Shown here piece by piece: positions 34,722 to 42,470 of a stretch of 64,000 bases of DNA (position 1 is its first letter; every line of letters starts with the position of its first letter). The translations under genes and the position numbers were made by a program. This DNA is from Candidatus Stoquefichus sp. SB1 (lineage in GTDB: Bacteria; Bacillota_I; Bacilli_A; Erysipelotrichales; Coprobacillaceae): positions 403,231-467,230 of the forward strand of contig NZ_LN852695.1 of assembly GCF_001244545.1 (NCBI RefSeq). Direction: 5' to 3'. The notes beneath the pieces were generated by a model. That model saw nothing but the letters and a program-made list of their open reading frames with translations, searched no databases and was not told where the DNA came from.

Positions 34722-35432
34722 ATGAAAGCGATTATTGGAATAACATGTAGCGAAAGATGTGTTGAGGGAAGATATGAACAATATGTGCAACAAGAGTATA
34801 TTGCAGCAATAGAGCGAGCAGGTGGTATTCCTTTGCTGTTATCGGTGACAGGGCAATCTGATATTTTAGAAGAACAGATTCAGCGTATTGATGGTTTATT
34901 GGTAACTGGTGGGGTAGATGTTAATCCTTTGTTTTATCATGAAAACTGGCAATTTGAACAAAGGACATCTGATTCACATCGTGACCAATATGAGATTCAA
35001 GTCATTAAGCAATGTGCTGAAAAAAATATTCCTATTTTAGGAATATGTCGAGGGTTACAAATCATTAATGTGACTTTCGGTGGAACACTATTTCAGGATA
35101 ATCGTAATGCTAATGAATATGTTTTTCAACATGAACAACAAGAAAGACGTGATTACCCAACTCATGTTATTAGAATAAAAAAAGATAGTTTCTTATTTCC
35201 GATTTTTGGAGATAAAGCTTATGTTAATAGTTTTCATCATCAGTCAATTAAAAAAATTGCTGATGACTTTAGAATTGTTGCGAGAAGTGAAGATAGTATT
35301 GTTGAAGCTATTCAGCATCATATTCTCAATATTGTTGGTGTTCAATTTCATCCTGAATGTATGTGTGAAAAAAATGAACAAATGCAAAAGTTATTTGATG
35401 TTTTTGTTTATCAATGTAACTATCAGAAATAA
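34722..35432 (+). CDS. Gamma-glutamyl-gamma-aminobutyrate hydrolase-like (peptidase C26) protein
   Basis: 236 residues. Class-I glutamine-amidotransferase fold with nucleophile Cys in ILGICRGLQIINVTFGG, supporting FHHQSIK, and the His/Glu pair in VGVQFHPE. This matches PuuD-like C26 hydrolases that cleave gamma-glutamyl amides. No putrescine-pathway genes are nearby, so the substrate is uncertain. The ATG at 34722 follows GAGTGAG; a GTG at 34713 lies within that site. Ends at a terminator before the C39 lipoprotein gene. Confidence 0.85.
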   Translation: MKAIIGITCSERCVEGRYEQYVQQEYIAAIERAGGIPLLLSVTGQSDILEEQIQRIDGLLVTGGVDVNPLFYHENWQFEQRTSDSHRDQYEIQVIKQCAEKNIPILGICRGLQIINVTFGGTLFQDNRNANEYVFQHEQQERRDYPTHVIRIKKDSFLFPIFGDKAYVNSFHHQSIKKIADDFRIVARSEDSIVEAIQHHILNIVGVQFHPECMCEKNEQMQKLFDVFVYQCNYQK

Positions 35433-35454
35433 GAGTCTTTGGACTCTTTTCTTT
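35431..35454 (+). terminator. Rho-independent terminator
   Basis: AAGAGTC / GACTCTT stem with TTTG loop and T-run, overlapping the stop codon of the C26 gene. Confidence 0.8.
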
Positions 35455-35470
35455 TAAAGGGAGTAATAAA

Positions 35471-36625
35471 ATGAGAAAATTAATAAAAATATGGATCTCT
35501 ATGTGTTTTGTTGTGGGATTATTGTATGGTTGTCATCAGGAAAAGACATATTTAAAATTAAAATATGATGTTTTTCATGTGGAATTAGGGAATGCTATTG
35601 TAAAAGAACCATTATGTTATTTAGATTTAGATGGATTAACGGATGATAATATCAATAGTATTAGAGAAAATGCAAAAATGGAAGTCACCAAAAGACCACT
35701 TGAATTATCAAATGAAAGAAGAGCGATAGCTTTTTGTGAGAGTGAAGGAACTTATGACTGTTCAATTAAGTATTTTGATGAAACCGTTGATTTTACTATT
35801 TGTGTGGTAGTCACTCGTTCTCCAACCGTCTTAGGACCTAATATCATTGCAGTCAAAAAAGATGATGTTGATTTTGATTTCTACCAGCATTATTCAGTTG
35901 AAGCTCCTTATAGAATGTATTTAACAAATATTGATACTTCACAAGTGAATTTCCACAAAGTCGGGGATTATCCTGCAAAAATATTAATATCTGAAAATTC
36001 ATACGGTGACATAGGATATGAAGCACGTCAAATCACTGTGAAAATCCAAGATAAAATAACTTATCATATCCCATCAAAAAAGATTTTAGATGTTCCATAT
36101 TATAATCAAATGGATGTCGATGCTCCAAATGGTTGTGAAGCAACCTCACTTTATATGGCATTGAAATATAAAAATAAAATAAATACTGATTTACACTCAT
36201 TTATTGGTGTCGTTCCTCAGTCAGAAACTCCTTATGAAGGATTTTCTGGTGACCCTTTTTCAAGAGCCACACATCTTGGCGATTATTATACAGTTTTTCC
36301 TCAAGCCTTGATTAAAGCCACTTATAAATATGCTCAAATGAGAGATATATCTGGCAGTGATTTGGATCAGATTATGGATGAATTAGCTAATGATCATCCA
36401 GTTATTGCCTGGGTTACTGGTAAGTTTACAAAACCTGTTATGGAAAATTATTATTTTGGCAAAGTCACAAGTAATTTACATATTGTATTGGTTAATGGTT
36501 ATGACAAGGAAAAGAAAATCTTTTATATTAAAGATCCGGCTGATAGAAAATTGACAGAAGTTTCTTTTCAGACATTTCAAACGGCATATGATGCGATGAA
36601 ATTCGCAATCGTTGTGGAGGGATAA
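35471..36625 (+). CDS. Lipoprotein with C39-like cysteine peptidase domain
   Basis: 384 residues. The signal peptide ends in LLYGC (Cys21), so the protein is lipid-anchored outside the membrane. Residues about 25-195 look like Ig-like/beta domains. Residues 205-384 form a peptidase_C39_2 domain: VPYYNQMDVDAPNGCEATSL with the catalytic Cys, HIVLVNGYD with the His, and YIKDPAD with the Asp. Related proteins are secreted papain-fold proteases or amidases of unknown target. It lies 2 bp before an AraC-family gene, so the two are cotranscribed. Confidence 0.85.
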   Translation: MRKLIKIWISMCFVVGLLYGCHQEKTYLKLKYDVFHVELGNAIVKEPLCYLDLDGLTDDNINSIRENAKMEVTKRPLELSNERRAIAFCESEGTYDCSIKYFDETVDFTICVVVTRSPTVLGPNIIAVKKDDVDFDFYQHYSVEAPYRMYLTNIDTSQVNFHKVGDYPAKILISENSYGDIGYEARQITVKIQDKITYHIPSKKILDVPYYNQMDVDAPNGCEATSLYMALKYKNKINTDLHSFIGVVPQSETPYEGFSGDPFSRATHLGDYYTVFPQALIKATYKYAQMRDISGSDLDQIMDELANDHPVIAWVTGKFTKPVMENYYFGKVTSNLHIVLVNGYDKEKKIFYIKDPADRKLTEVSFQTFQTAYDAMKFAIVVEG

Positions 36626-36627
36626 TT

Positions 36628-37500
36628 ATGTATTCATCTTTAGAAATAACAAATAAATCATTTGAAGATCTCTATGTTAAATTCTGTGGTATGCAGGCAT
36701 GTACACCAGGGTATTCCTATGGACCGGCAGTTCGACAGCATTATCTTATTCATTATTGTTTGTCTGGTAAGGGCGAATATCATGTTCATAATAAAATATA
36801 TCATATCAAAGCAGGTGATGCATTTTTAATCACACCTCAAAATGTAACGTTTTATCGTGCTGATATGGAAGATCCATGGACATATGCATGGGTGGGATTT
36901 GATGGACAGAAAGCAAAACTATATTTAGAACGTTGTCGTTTGAATGAACAGAATTTAGTTGTTCATTGTGAATATATTGATGAAATACGAGAAACGATGA
37001 TCTCGATGTTGGCTCATTATAAATTAAGTTATAGTAATGAAATGTTTATTCAAGGAGAGTTTTTTCACTTTTTATCTTATTTAATGAAAAGTGCCAATTT
37101 AACATATAAAGAAGATACGCATCAGAGTGATAATTCTTATATCCAAAAAGCATTAGAATACATTCAAAATAATTATCAAAATGTGATTACAGTTCAGGAA
37201 ATTGCAGATTATTTATCTTTAAATAGAAGTTATCTAACAACACTTTTTAAACAGCATTTGCATTTATCAGCACAAGAATTTATCAAAAGATATCGCATGA
37301 ATCAGGCTGAAGAACTTCTTGTAACTACAGATTTAACAATTAATCAAATATCTTTCTCATGTGGCTATGGGAATCAATTATCATTTTCTAAAGCCTTTAA
37401 ACAATATCATCAAATATCACCTAAAGAATATAGAAAACAATATCGTTTAGATCACGAAAAAACACGAATGGAAGATCCTCATGAAATTAAAGAAAAATAG
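36628..37500 (+). CDS. AraC-family regulator, MsmR/RafR-like
   Basis: 290 residues. N-terminal cupin/AraC-binding domain (GPAVRQHYLIHYCLSGKGEY, then AGDAFLITP and WTYAWVGFDG), then two helix-turn-helix units (VQEIADYLSLNRSYLTTLFK and INQISFSCGYGNQLSFSKAF, about residues 190-275). The N-terminal domain strongly resembles MsmR/RafR activators of raffinose/melibiose genes in streptococci. An alpha-galactosidase operon with clustered repeats upstream lies at 40546-44664, a plausible target about 3 kb away. It follows the C39 lipoprotein gene with a 2-bp gap. Confidence 0.85.
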   Translation: MYSSLEITNKSFEDLYVKFCGMQACTPGYSYGPAVRQHYLIHYCLSGKGEYHVHNKIYHIKAGDAFLITPQNVTFYRADMEDPWTYAWVGFDGQKAKLYLERCRLNEQNLVVHCEYIDEIRETMISMLAHYKLSYSNEMFIQGEFFHFLSYLMKSANLTYKEDTHQSDNSYIQKALEYIQNNYQNVITVQEIADYLSLNRSYLTTLFKQHLHLSAQEFIKRYRMNQAEELLVTTDLTINQISFSCGYGNQLSFSKAFKQYHQISPKEYRKQYRLDHEKTRMEDPHEIKEK

Positions 37501-37518
37501 GCATAACGCCTATTTTTT
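37493..37518. terminator. Bidirectional terminator (AraC / ROK)
   Basis: AAAAATAGGC / GCCTATTTTT perfect 10-bp stem with ATAAC loop between convergent genes, with T-run on both strands. Confidence 0.9.
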
Positions 37519-38409
37519 ATTATATATTTTTTGATAATTAACAAGTGCCCCAATAAGATTTGAATCATTATAATAAGTACAAGGAACAATTTGTACTTGA
37601 GGTATTGGAATTGGCATTTTTTCATAAAGTTCATCCAATGATTTTTGAGTGTATTCATGTAATATAGCTTGTTGGCTAATTCCACCACCAATAGCAATCT
37701 TATCTGGATCAACAGTTGCCTGAATATTAAACAATCCCATAGCAATCGTATCACAAAAAGCTTTTAATGCTGATAAAGCACGTTCATCACCTTGATTACA
37801 ATACTCAAAAGCTTGTAAACCATCTATTTCCTTTGGTTCTTTTCCAACAGCCTTCGCAATCATAGCTACCAATTTAAGGGCACTACCATCATATCCCCAT
37901 TTTCCATCAAAACCTTCTTTTTTTGTCCAATCATCAGACAAATAACTAAATTCACCTGCAAAACCATGAGTTCCAGTAAAGACTTTATCTCCAATAGTAA
38001 TACCACCACCGATACCACTTCCAATAATGCAGACTGCACCAACATCTGTTCCTTTTAGACTTCCATGTTCAACTTCACATAAAGCCGCACATTTGGCATC
38101 ATTTTCAATTGTTAATCTAGAAGTAGTGACTGCTTGTAACTCTTTGACAATATCAACATCTAAGTTATATGTCAGTGCACCAGGAACTTGTACCTTTTTG
38201 GTATGTTTATTAATCAACCCAGGTAAAGACATAGCAACACCATCTACTCTTTCTTTGTATTGGTTGTATATATTGTGTACTGCATTTTTAAAGTTGTCTA
38301 AAGTATCATGGGGTGTTGGAACTTTTCCCTTTTCTAACATTTCTAATTCATCATTCATAAGTGCATACTTAATAGCACTTCCTCCTACATCTAAAACAAG
38401 ATATTCCAT
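37510..38409 (-). CDS. ROK-family sugar kinase
   Basis: 299 residues. YLVLDVGGSAIKYALM is the N-terminal ATP-binding motif; DGVAMSLPGLIN and IENDAKCAAL carry the sugar-binding Asn-Asp; GSGIGGGI and FTGTHGFAGEFSYL follow. The usual zinc-binding CxCGxxGCxE motif is missing, which separates it from classical NagC/glucokinase ROK members and places it with short zinc-free ROK kinases. The substrate could be glucose, ManNAc or another hexose. AAGGAGG precedes the start. Convergent to the AraC gene and near sugar-use genes. Confidence 0.85.
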   Translation of the reverse strand: MEYLVLDVGGSAIKYALMNDELEMLEKGKVPTPHDTLDNFKNAVHNIYNQYKERVDGVAMSLPGLINKHTKKVQVPGALTYNLDVDIVKELQAVTTSRLTIENDAKCAALCEVEHGSLKGTDVGAVCIIGSGIGGGITIGDKVFTGTHGFAGEFSYLSDDWTKKEGFDGKWGYDGSALKLVAMIAKAVGKEPKEIDGLQAFEYCNQGDERALSALKAFCDTIAMGLFNIQATVDPDKIAIGGGISQQAILHEYTQKSLDELYEKMPIPIPQVQIVPCTYYNDSNLIGALVNYQKIYNKK

Positions 38410-38485
38410 TCATTTTGCCTCCTTTTTTAAATATTATACTATAAATTAATCAGAGGAGATATAACATTCATAATATGAAAATGAA

Positions 38486-39214
38486 TTATATAATTTCAAA
38501 ATCATAAACATCTTCTTCAACTTCTTCAATTATTGCTTCCACCATTTCCCAATCAATACTTGCATATGAATGAGTCGTTGGTTCAATACTTTGTTTTAAA
38601 CAAATACATTGAATTCTATAAATACCTGTTTCTTTTATAAATTGATTAATCTTTTCTTTTTGATTATCATCCCATACAGCAGTTATTTCTAAATGTTCAC
38701 CATAAGCACTTTGCAAATAACTTATCATTTCTTTACCTGAATATATATCATTTTGTAATCCTTTGGTATAAATGCCATCTATACCCATCGTAATTAAAAT
38801 ATTCATGCTCGAATCAATATCATCTACATAGTCTATAGCCTGATTAAAGATAGCTTTTTTATGATAAGAGTGAATGAGTTCAATCATTTTTCTTGTTTGA
38901 CTGATATTGATATCTCTATCAATATCTAAAAAACCAAAAGCAATACCATCAGCACCATTATCCAATAAAACCTCAGCATCTAAAAACATTGTTTCTATAT
39001 CTTCATCATTATAATAATATCCAGATAATCTAGGTCTTAATATACAGATAACTTCTAAACTTGTATTTTCTTTAACTTTTAAAAGTTCTCCAATACTTGG
39101 TGTTAATCCTTGCTGATACTGATAATGACTTAAAGCAATACAAGTTGCACCACCATATTCTGCTTGTTTTGCATCATAATAACTGCCACAAAAAACTTCT
39201 ACTTGATGTTTCAT
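38486..39214 (-). CDS. cutC: CutC-family protein
   Basis: 242 residues. VEVFCGSYYDAKQAEYGGAT, the GLTPSIGELL block, ICILRPRLSGYYYNDEDIETM, GADGIAFGFL and AIDYVDDIDSSMNILITMGI follow the CutC TIM-barrel signature in order. The family is named for copper homeostasis, but its biochemical role is not settled. The start at 39214 has GAGGTG upstream; the longer frame to 39274 has no such site. The ROK gene lies 76 bp downstream on the same strand. The last 12 residues are acidic (EEVEEDVYDFEI). Confidence 0.85.
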   Translation of the reverse strand: MKHQVEVFCGSYYDAKQAEYGGATCIALSHYQYQQGLTPSIGELLKVKENTSLEVICILRPRLSGYYYNDEDIETMFLDAEVLLDNGADGIAFGFLDIDRDINISQTRKMIELIHSYHKKAIFNQAIDYVDDIDSSMNILITMGIDGIYTKGLQNDIYSGKEMISYLQSAYGEHLEITAVWDDNQKEKINQFIKETGIYRIQCICLKQSIEPTTHSYASIDWEMVEAIIEEVEEDVYDFEII

Positions 39215-39312
39215 CACGTTCACCTCGACATTATTATAACGCATAATATCATAAAATAATAAGTATATTTTCAATGATTACCACACATAATAATGGAAAA
39301 GGAGTGAAGAAT

Positions 39313-39444
39313 ATGTCGCAAGATAAAGAAAAAAACAAACAATCAGAATCTAAGAAAACAGCATATAACAATCAATGGACCAATAACAATCTTAAGTATT
39401 ATCCAGATGAAAGAAAAAGACAAGATGGTCCAGGCGGAAACTAA
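39313..39444 (+). CDS. Small hydrophilic protein (43 residues)
   Basis: A 43-codon frame with a strong AAAAGGAGTG site 8 bp before its ATG and its own terminator. The product is very polar: MSQDKEKNKQSESKK at the start, then NNQWTNNN, and a Pro/Arg/Gly end (YPDERKRQDGPGGN). There is no hydrophobic segment or Cys. It looks intrinsically disordered. I do not recognise a family; the ribosome binding site and terminator are the reason to call it a gene. Confidence 0.6.
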   Translation: MSQDKEKNKQSESKKTAYNNQWTNNNLKYYPDERKRQDGPGGN

Positions 39445-39447
39445 ATG

Positions 39448-39491
39448 AAAAGCTATGATAGACTTTGAGCACCTCTATCATAGCTTTTTTC
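39448..39491. terminator. Strong bidirectional terminator
   Basis: AAAAGCTATGATAGA / TCTATCATAGCTTTT perfect 15-bp stem, 11-nt loop and T-run, between the small protein gene (+) and the CMD-family gene (-). Confidence 0.9.
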
Positions 39492-40235
39492 TTATAAAGT
39501 GATTTCATTGATAATAGTAATTGCATTGAGTGTACGTGGGAAACCAATGTATGGCTGACATTGTGTAATTGTTTCAATCAGTATTTCTCTTGTATTCCCA
39601 ACCCTTATATTAGCTTTGGTATGAGCTCTTAACTGATTTTCACATCCACCCAAACTTGCCAGCATAACAAAGGTAAGTAATTCACGTGTTTTTAAATCAA
39701 GGCCTTTACGTGTATAAAAATCACCAAAACAATGGGCTGATAAATAATTTTGGATATGCTTTAATTCTTGAGGCGCCTGATCATGACCGGCTTGAATACG
39801 TTCTTGACCAAAAGCTGCTGACTGCACTGCAAAGCCTTTATCAAAACGTGTTTCTTCATGCGTTGTACTTTGTGATTCTAATGATAAAGAGATACCTTCT
39901 TGCTGGAAAACTTCATTCATAGCATCTAATGCTTCATCAACTTTTCCATAACCTATATAAGGGCTGCATTGATAAAGTGCCTCCTTCATAGCAATCTGTG
40001 ATAAACCAACACGAATACCTGCAAGGGTATGTTTTTTTAATGCTTTTAAAGTATGATTTGTTGCTTGTACAACAATTAAAATCAACTCTCTTAATTGGTC
40101 ATTTAAATGACCATGTTGATACACATCACCATAGATATAACGTTTCATGATTTCTTGATATTCTTGATCATTGGCTTGTTGGGTTTCACCATATAATTTT
40201 TGATAAAGTTCATTGGCTAATATTTCTCTACTCAT
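39492..40235 (-). CDS. Carboxymuconolactone decarboxylase-family protein, two-domain
   Basis: 247 residues containing two copies of the CMD/AhpD-like helical domain: residues about 30-105 (LRELILIVVQATNHTLKALKKH, then HTLAGIRVG) and 160-240 (LKTRELLTFVMLASLGGCEN and HTKANIRVG). The single Cys in GGCEN and the paired His residues recall the gamma-carboxymuconolactone decarboxylase/peroxidase-like family, but there is no CxxC as in AhpD. No aromatic-degradation genes are nearby, so the role is unknown. GGAGAG precedes the ATG. Confidence 0.85.
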   Translation of the reverse strand: MSREILANELYQKLYGETQQANDQEYQEIMKRYIYGDVYQHGHLNDQLRELILIVVQATNHTLKALKKHTLAGIRVGLSQIAMKEALYQCSPYIGYGKVDEALDAMNEVFQQEGISLSLESQSTTHEETRFDKGFAVQSAAFGQERIQAGHDQAPQELKHIQNYLSAHCFGDFYTRKGLDLKTRELLTFVMLASLGGCENQLRAHTKANIRVGNTREILIETITQCQPYIGFPRTLNAITIINEITL

Positions 40236-40545
40236 ATTTGTCTCTCCTTCATTTCTTTATATTTATATTGTATGTTTTGTTGCTTGGGATGTCTAATACT
40301 TGTTTGGAATGAATAACTATGTATTTTAAGCATAATTGATTTTTATTCTTAATGTTATATGAATATGTCCATATGTTATTTCGACTATATTATTATCTAA
40401 CATAAAGGTGGATATATTTATGATGTAAGCGTATTATTCTAACATTTGGACATATTTTATAAACATCTGATACTTTCTTTCATATGTCTTAATGTTATAA
40501 TTCAACTATAAAAAGCGCTTTCAATATAAAAAAGGAGATTGATTT
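40236..40545 (+). promoter_or_regulatory. Regulatory region of alpha-galactoside operon
   Basis: This 310-bp stretch has no gene. It holds a repeated motif near ATATGTCYWWATGTTA: 40363-40379 (+), 40439-40455 (minus strand), 40482-40498 (+), and a partial copy at 40344-40358 (+). Near the gene are TATAAT (40497) and TATAAA (40507) without good -35 boxes, as expected of an activator-dependent promoter. A cre-like AAAAGCGCTTTCA sits at 40511-40523. The motif cluster is plausibly bound by the MsmR-like AraC protein. Confidence 0.6.
40509..40524 (+). promoter_or_regulatory. Cre-like catabolite-control site
   Basis: AAAAAGCGCTTTCAA resembles the CcpA cre consensus (TGAAAGCGCTTTCA); the right half is perfect. 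It is placed between the promoter and the EIIA-Glc gene. Confidence 0.5.
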
Positions 40546-41016
40546 ATGGGATTGTTTACAAAGGAATTAACTGTTTGTTGTCCAATTGAAGGAAAAGTTA
40601 GCCCCTTGGAATATTGTCCGGATGAAGTTTTTTCAAAAGGATTAACTGGTGAGGGAGTTGTTATTTTTCCAACTGGAGATACTGTTTATGCTCCAATTGA
40701 TGGAAAAGTGGAGTTTATTTTTGAAGCAAAACATGCGATTGCTTTAAAGAGTCAGGGTGTTGAGTATTTGATTCATGTAGGATTAGATACGAATAAGTTA
40801 AATGGACATGGATTTGAGGTTTTTGTTTCATCTGGGGATGAAGTTAAACAAGGTGATATATTATTGAAGTTTGATTCACAGATATTAAATGCACATCATT
40901 GTATTAATGTGACACCATTTGTTTTTACGAATTTGAATCGTAAAAATATAACAGTAACACAATATGGTATGGTGAATGCTAATGAACCATTTATATTAAT
41001 TGAAAGGAAGGCTTAA
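40546..41016 (+). CDS. Stand-alone PTS EIIA-Glc domain protein
   Basis: 156 residues forming one EIIA-Glc (Crr-like) domain: CPIEGKVSPLEYCPDEVFS, KHAIALKSQGVEYLIHVGLDT (both active-site His residues) and GDEVKQGDILLKFD. It lies directly upstream of a GPH sugar transporter. In LacS/RafP-type transporters this domain is fused to the transporter C-terminus and regulates uptake when phosphorylated by HPr. Here it is a separate gene, overlapping the transporter gene start by about one base, so it probably regulates that permease in trans. Confidence 0.9.
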   Translation: MGLFTKELTVCCPIEGKVSPLEYCPDEVFSKGLTGEGVVIFPTGDTVYAPIDGKVEFIFEAKHAIALKSQGVEYLIHVGLDTNKLNGHGFEVFVSSGDEVKQGDILLKFDSQILNAHHCINVTPFVFTNLNRKNITVTQYGMVNANEPFILIERKA

Positions 41017-41018
41017 TG

Positions 41019-42470
41019 ATGAATGATCAATTATCTTTTAAAGAAAAGTATTCTTATGGAATAGGAGCTATTGGTAAGGATATGTGCTGTGGTATTATCT
41101 TTACTTATTGTATGTTATATTTTACAGATGTTTTGAAGTTATCAGCAGCATTTGTAGGAACGTTATTTTTCTTGGCAAAATTTTGGGATGCTGTGAATGA
41201 TTTAGGAATGGGAATGGTTGTAGATAATACCCATACAAGATGGGGAAAGTTTAGACCTTGGTTAGCTATTGGAACAATTATAAATGCAATAGTTTTGGTT
41301 TGTTTATTTACTGATTGGGGATTGTCTGGAACTTCATTATATGTCTTTGCAACAGTGATGTATATTTTATGGGGAATGACTTATACCATTATGGATATTC
41401 CTTATTGGTCAATGTTACCAAATTTAACATCTGATCCTAAAGAACGTGATAAAGTCGCAGTTATTCCAAGAATTTTTGCTTCAATTGGTGGTTCTTTATT
41501 GGTTGGTGGATTTGGTTTACAGATTATGGATTTTATTGGGCATGGAAATGCTCAAGCAGGATTTACAAATTTTGCATGGTTAATCGCAATTATCTTTATT
41601 GTAACAGTTGGAATTACTGTCGTAAATGTGAAATCGGCAGATCGTATTGAAACAAAGAAAACTGAGAAAACATCATTTAAACAAGTGCTTCAAGTTATTA
41701 AACAAAATGATCAGTTATTAGTTGCTATTGGTGTTATTTTGACTTTTAATTTTGCTATGAACTGTATAAGTGGTGTTCAAACATATTACTTTATATATGT
41801 TGTAGGAAACAAAGCATTATTCTCTATCTTTACAATGTTTGCCGGATTTGCAGAAATCTTTGGATTATTGATTTTTCCAAGATTAGCTCAATATATGACT
41901 AAAAAACAAGTTTATGCTTTAGCAAGTGGAATCCCAGTTATTGGTTTAATAGTCTTATTTTTAACAGGTGTATTTATGCCACAAAATTATCTTTTGACTG
42001 CTTTAGCAGGAATTTGTGTGAAGTTAGGTTCTGGTTTACAACTAGGAACAGTGACAGTTGTATTAGCAGATGTCGTAGATTACGGAGAATATAAATTAGG
42101 GACACGTAATGAGTCTGTTATCTTTTCCATTCAAACTTTGTTAGTGAAATTTGCTTCTGCGATGGGAGCCTTATTTACAGGATTTGCTTTAGATGCTACT
42201 GGATATATTCCTGATGCAATTCAATCAGCAACAACTTTAAATGGAATGCGTATTATCATGATTGCTTTACCAATGGTGTTTGTGGTTGTTAGTTTTATTA
42301 TCTATAAAAAATACTATAAGTTAAATGGTGAATATCTTACAAGAATTATGACTATTTTAAATCTAAGAAAACAGGAAAATGGAGAAATGTTAATCGTTAA
42401 TGAAGAAGATGATAATGAACAATTAACTTTGAAATTACAGGAGGATCAATATGCCAATTCAATATCATAA
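41019..42470 (+). CDS. GPH-family sugar:cation symporter (melibiose/raffinose type)
   Basis: 483 residues with about twelve membrane helices. FKEKYSYGIGAIGKDMCCGI, FWDAVNDLGMGMVVDNTHTRWGKFRPWL and DIPYWSMLPNLTSDPKERD are hallmark segments of the glycoside-pentoside-hexuronide family (MelB/LacS). Unlike LacS it ends at about residue 483 with a short acidic tail and no fused IIA domain; that domain is the upstream gene. The context with GH36 alpha-galactosidase points to an alpha-galactoside as substrate. ATG 41016 and 41019 are both possible. The gene overlaps the alpha-galactosidase gene by 20 bp. Confidence 0.9.
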   Translation: MNDQLSFKEKYSYGIGAIGKDMCCGIIFTYCMLYFTDVLKLSAAFVGTLFFLAKFWDAVNDLGMGMVVDNTHTRWGKFRPWLAIGTIINAIVLVCLFTDWGLSGTSLYVFATVMYILWGMTYTIMDIPYWSMLPNLTSDPKERDKVAVIPRIFASIGGSLLVGGFGLQIMDFIGHGNAQAGFTNFAWLIAIIFIVTVGITVVNVKSADRIETKKTEKTSFKQVLQVIKQNDQLLVAIGVILTFNFAMNCISGVQTYYFIYVVGNKALFSIFTMFAGFAEIFGLLIFPRLAQYMTKKQVYALASGIPVIGLIVLFLTGVFMPQNYLLTALAGICVKLGSGLQLGTVTVVLADVVDYGEYKLGTRNESVIFSIQTLLVKFASAMGALFTGFALDATGYIPDAIQSATTLNGMRIIMIALPMVFVVVSFIIYKKYYKLNGEYLTRIMTILNLRKQENGEMLIVNEEDDNEQLTLKLQEDQYANSIS

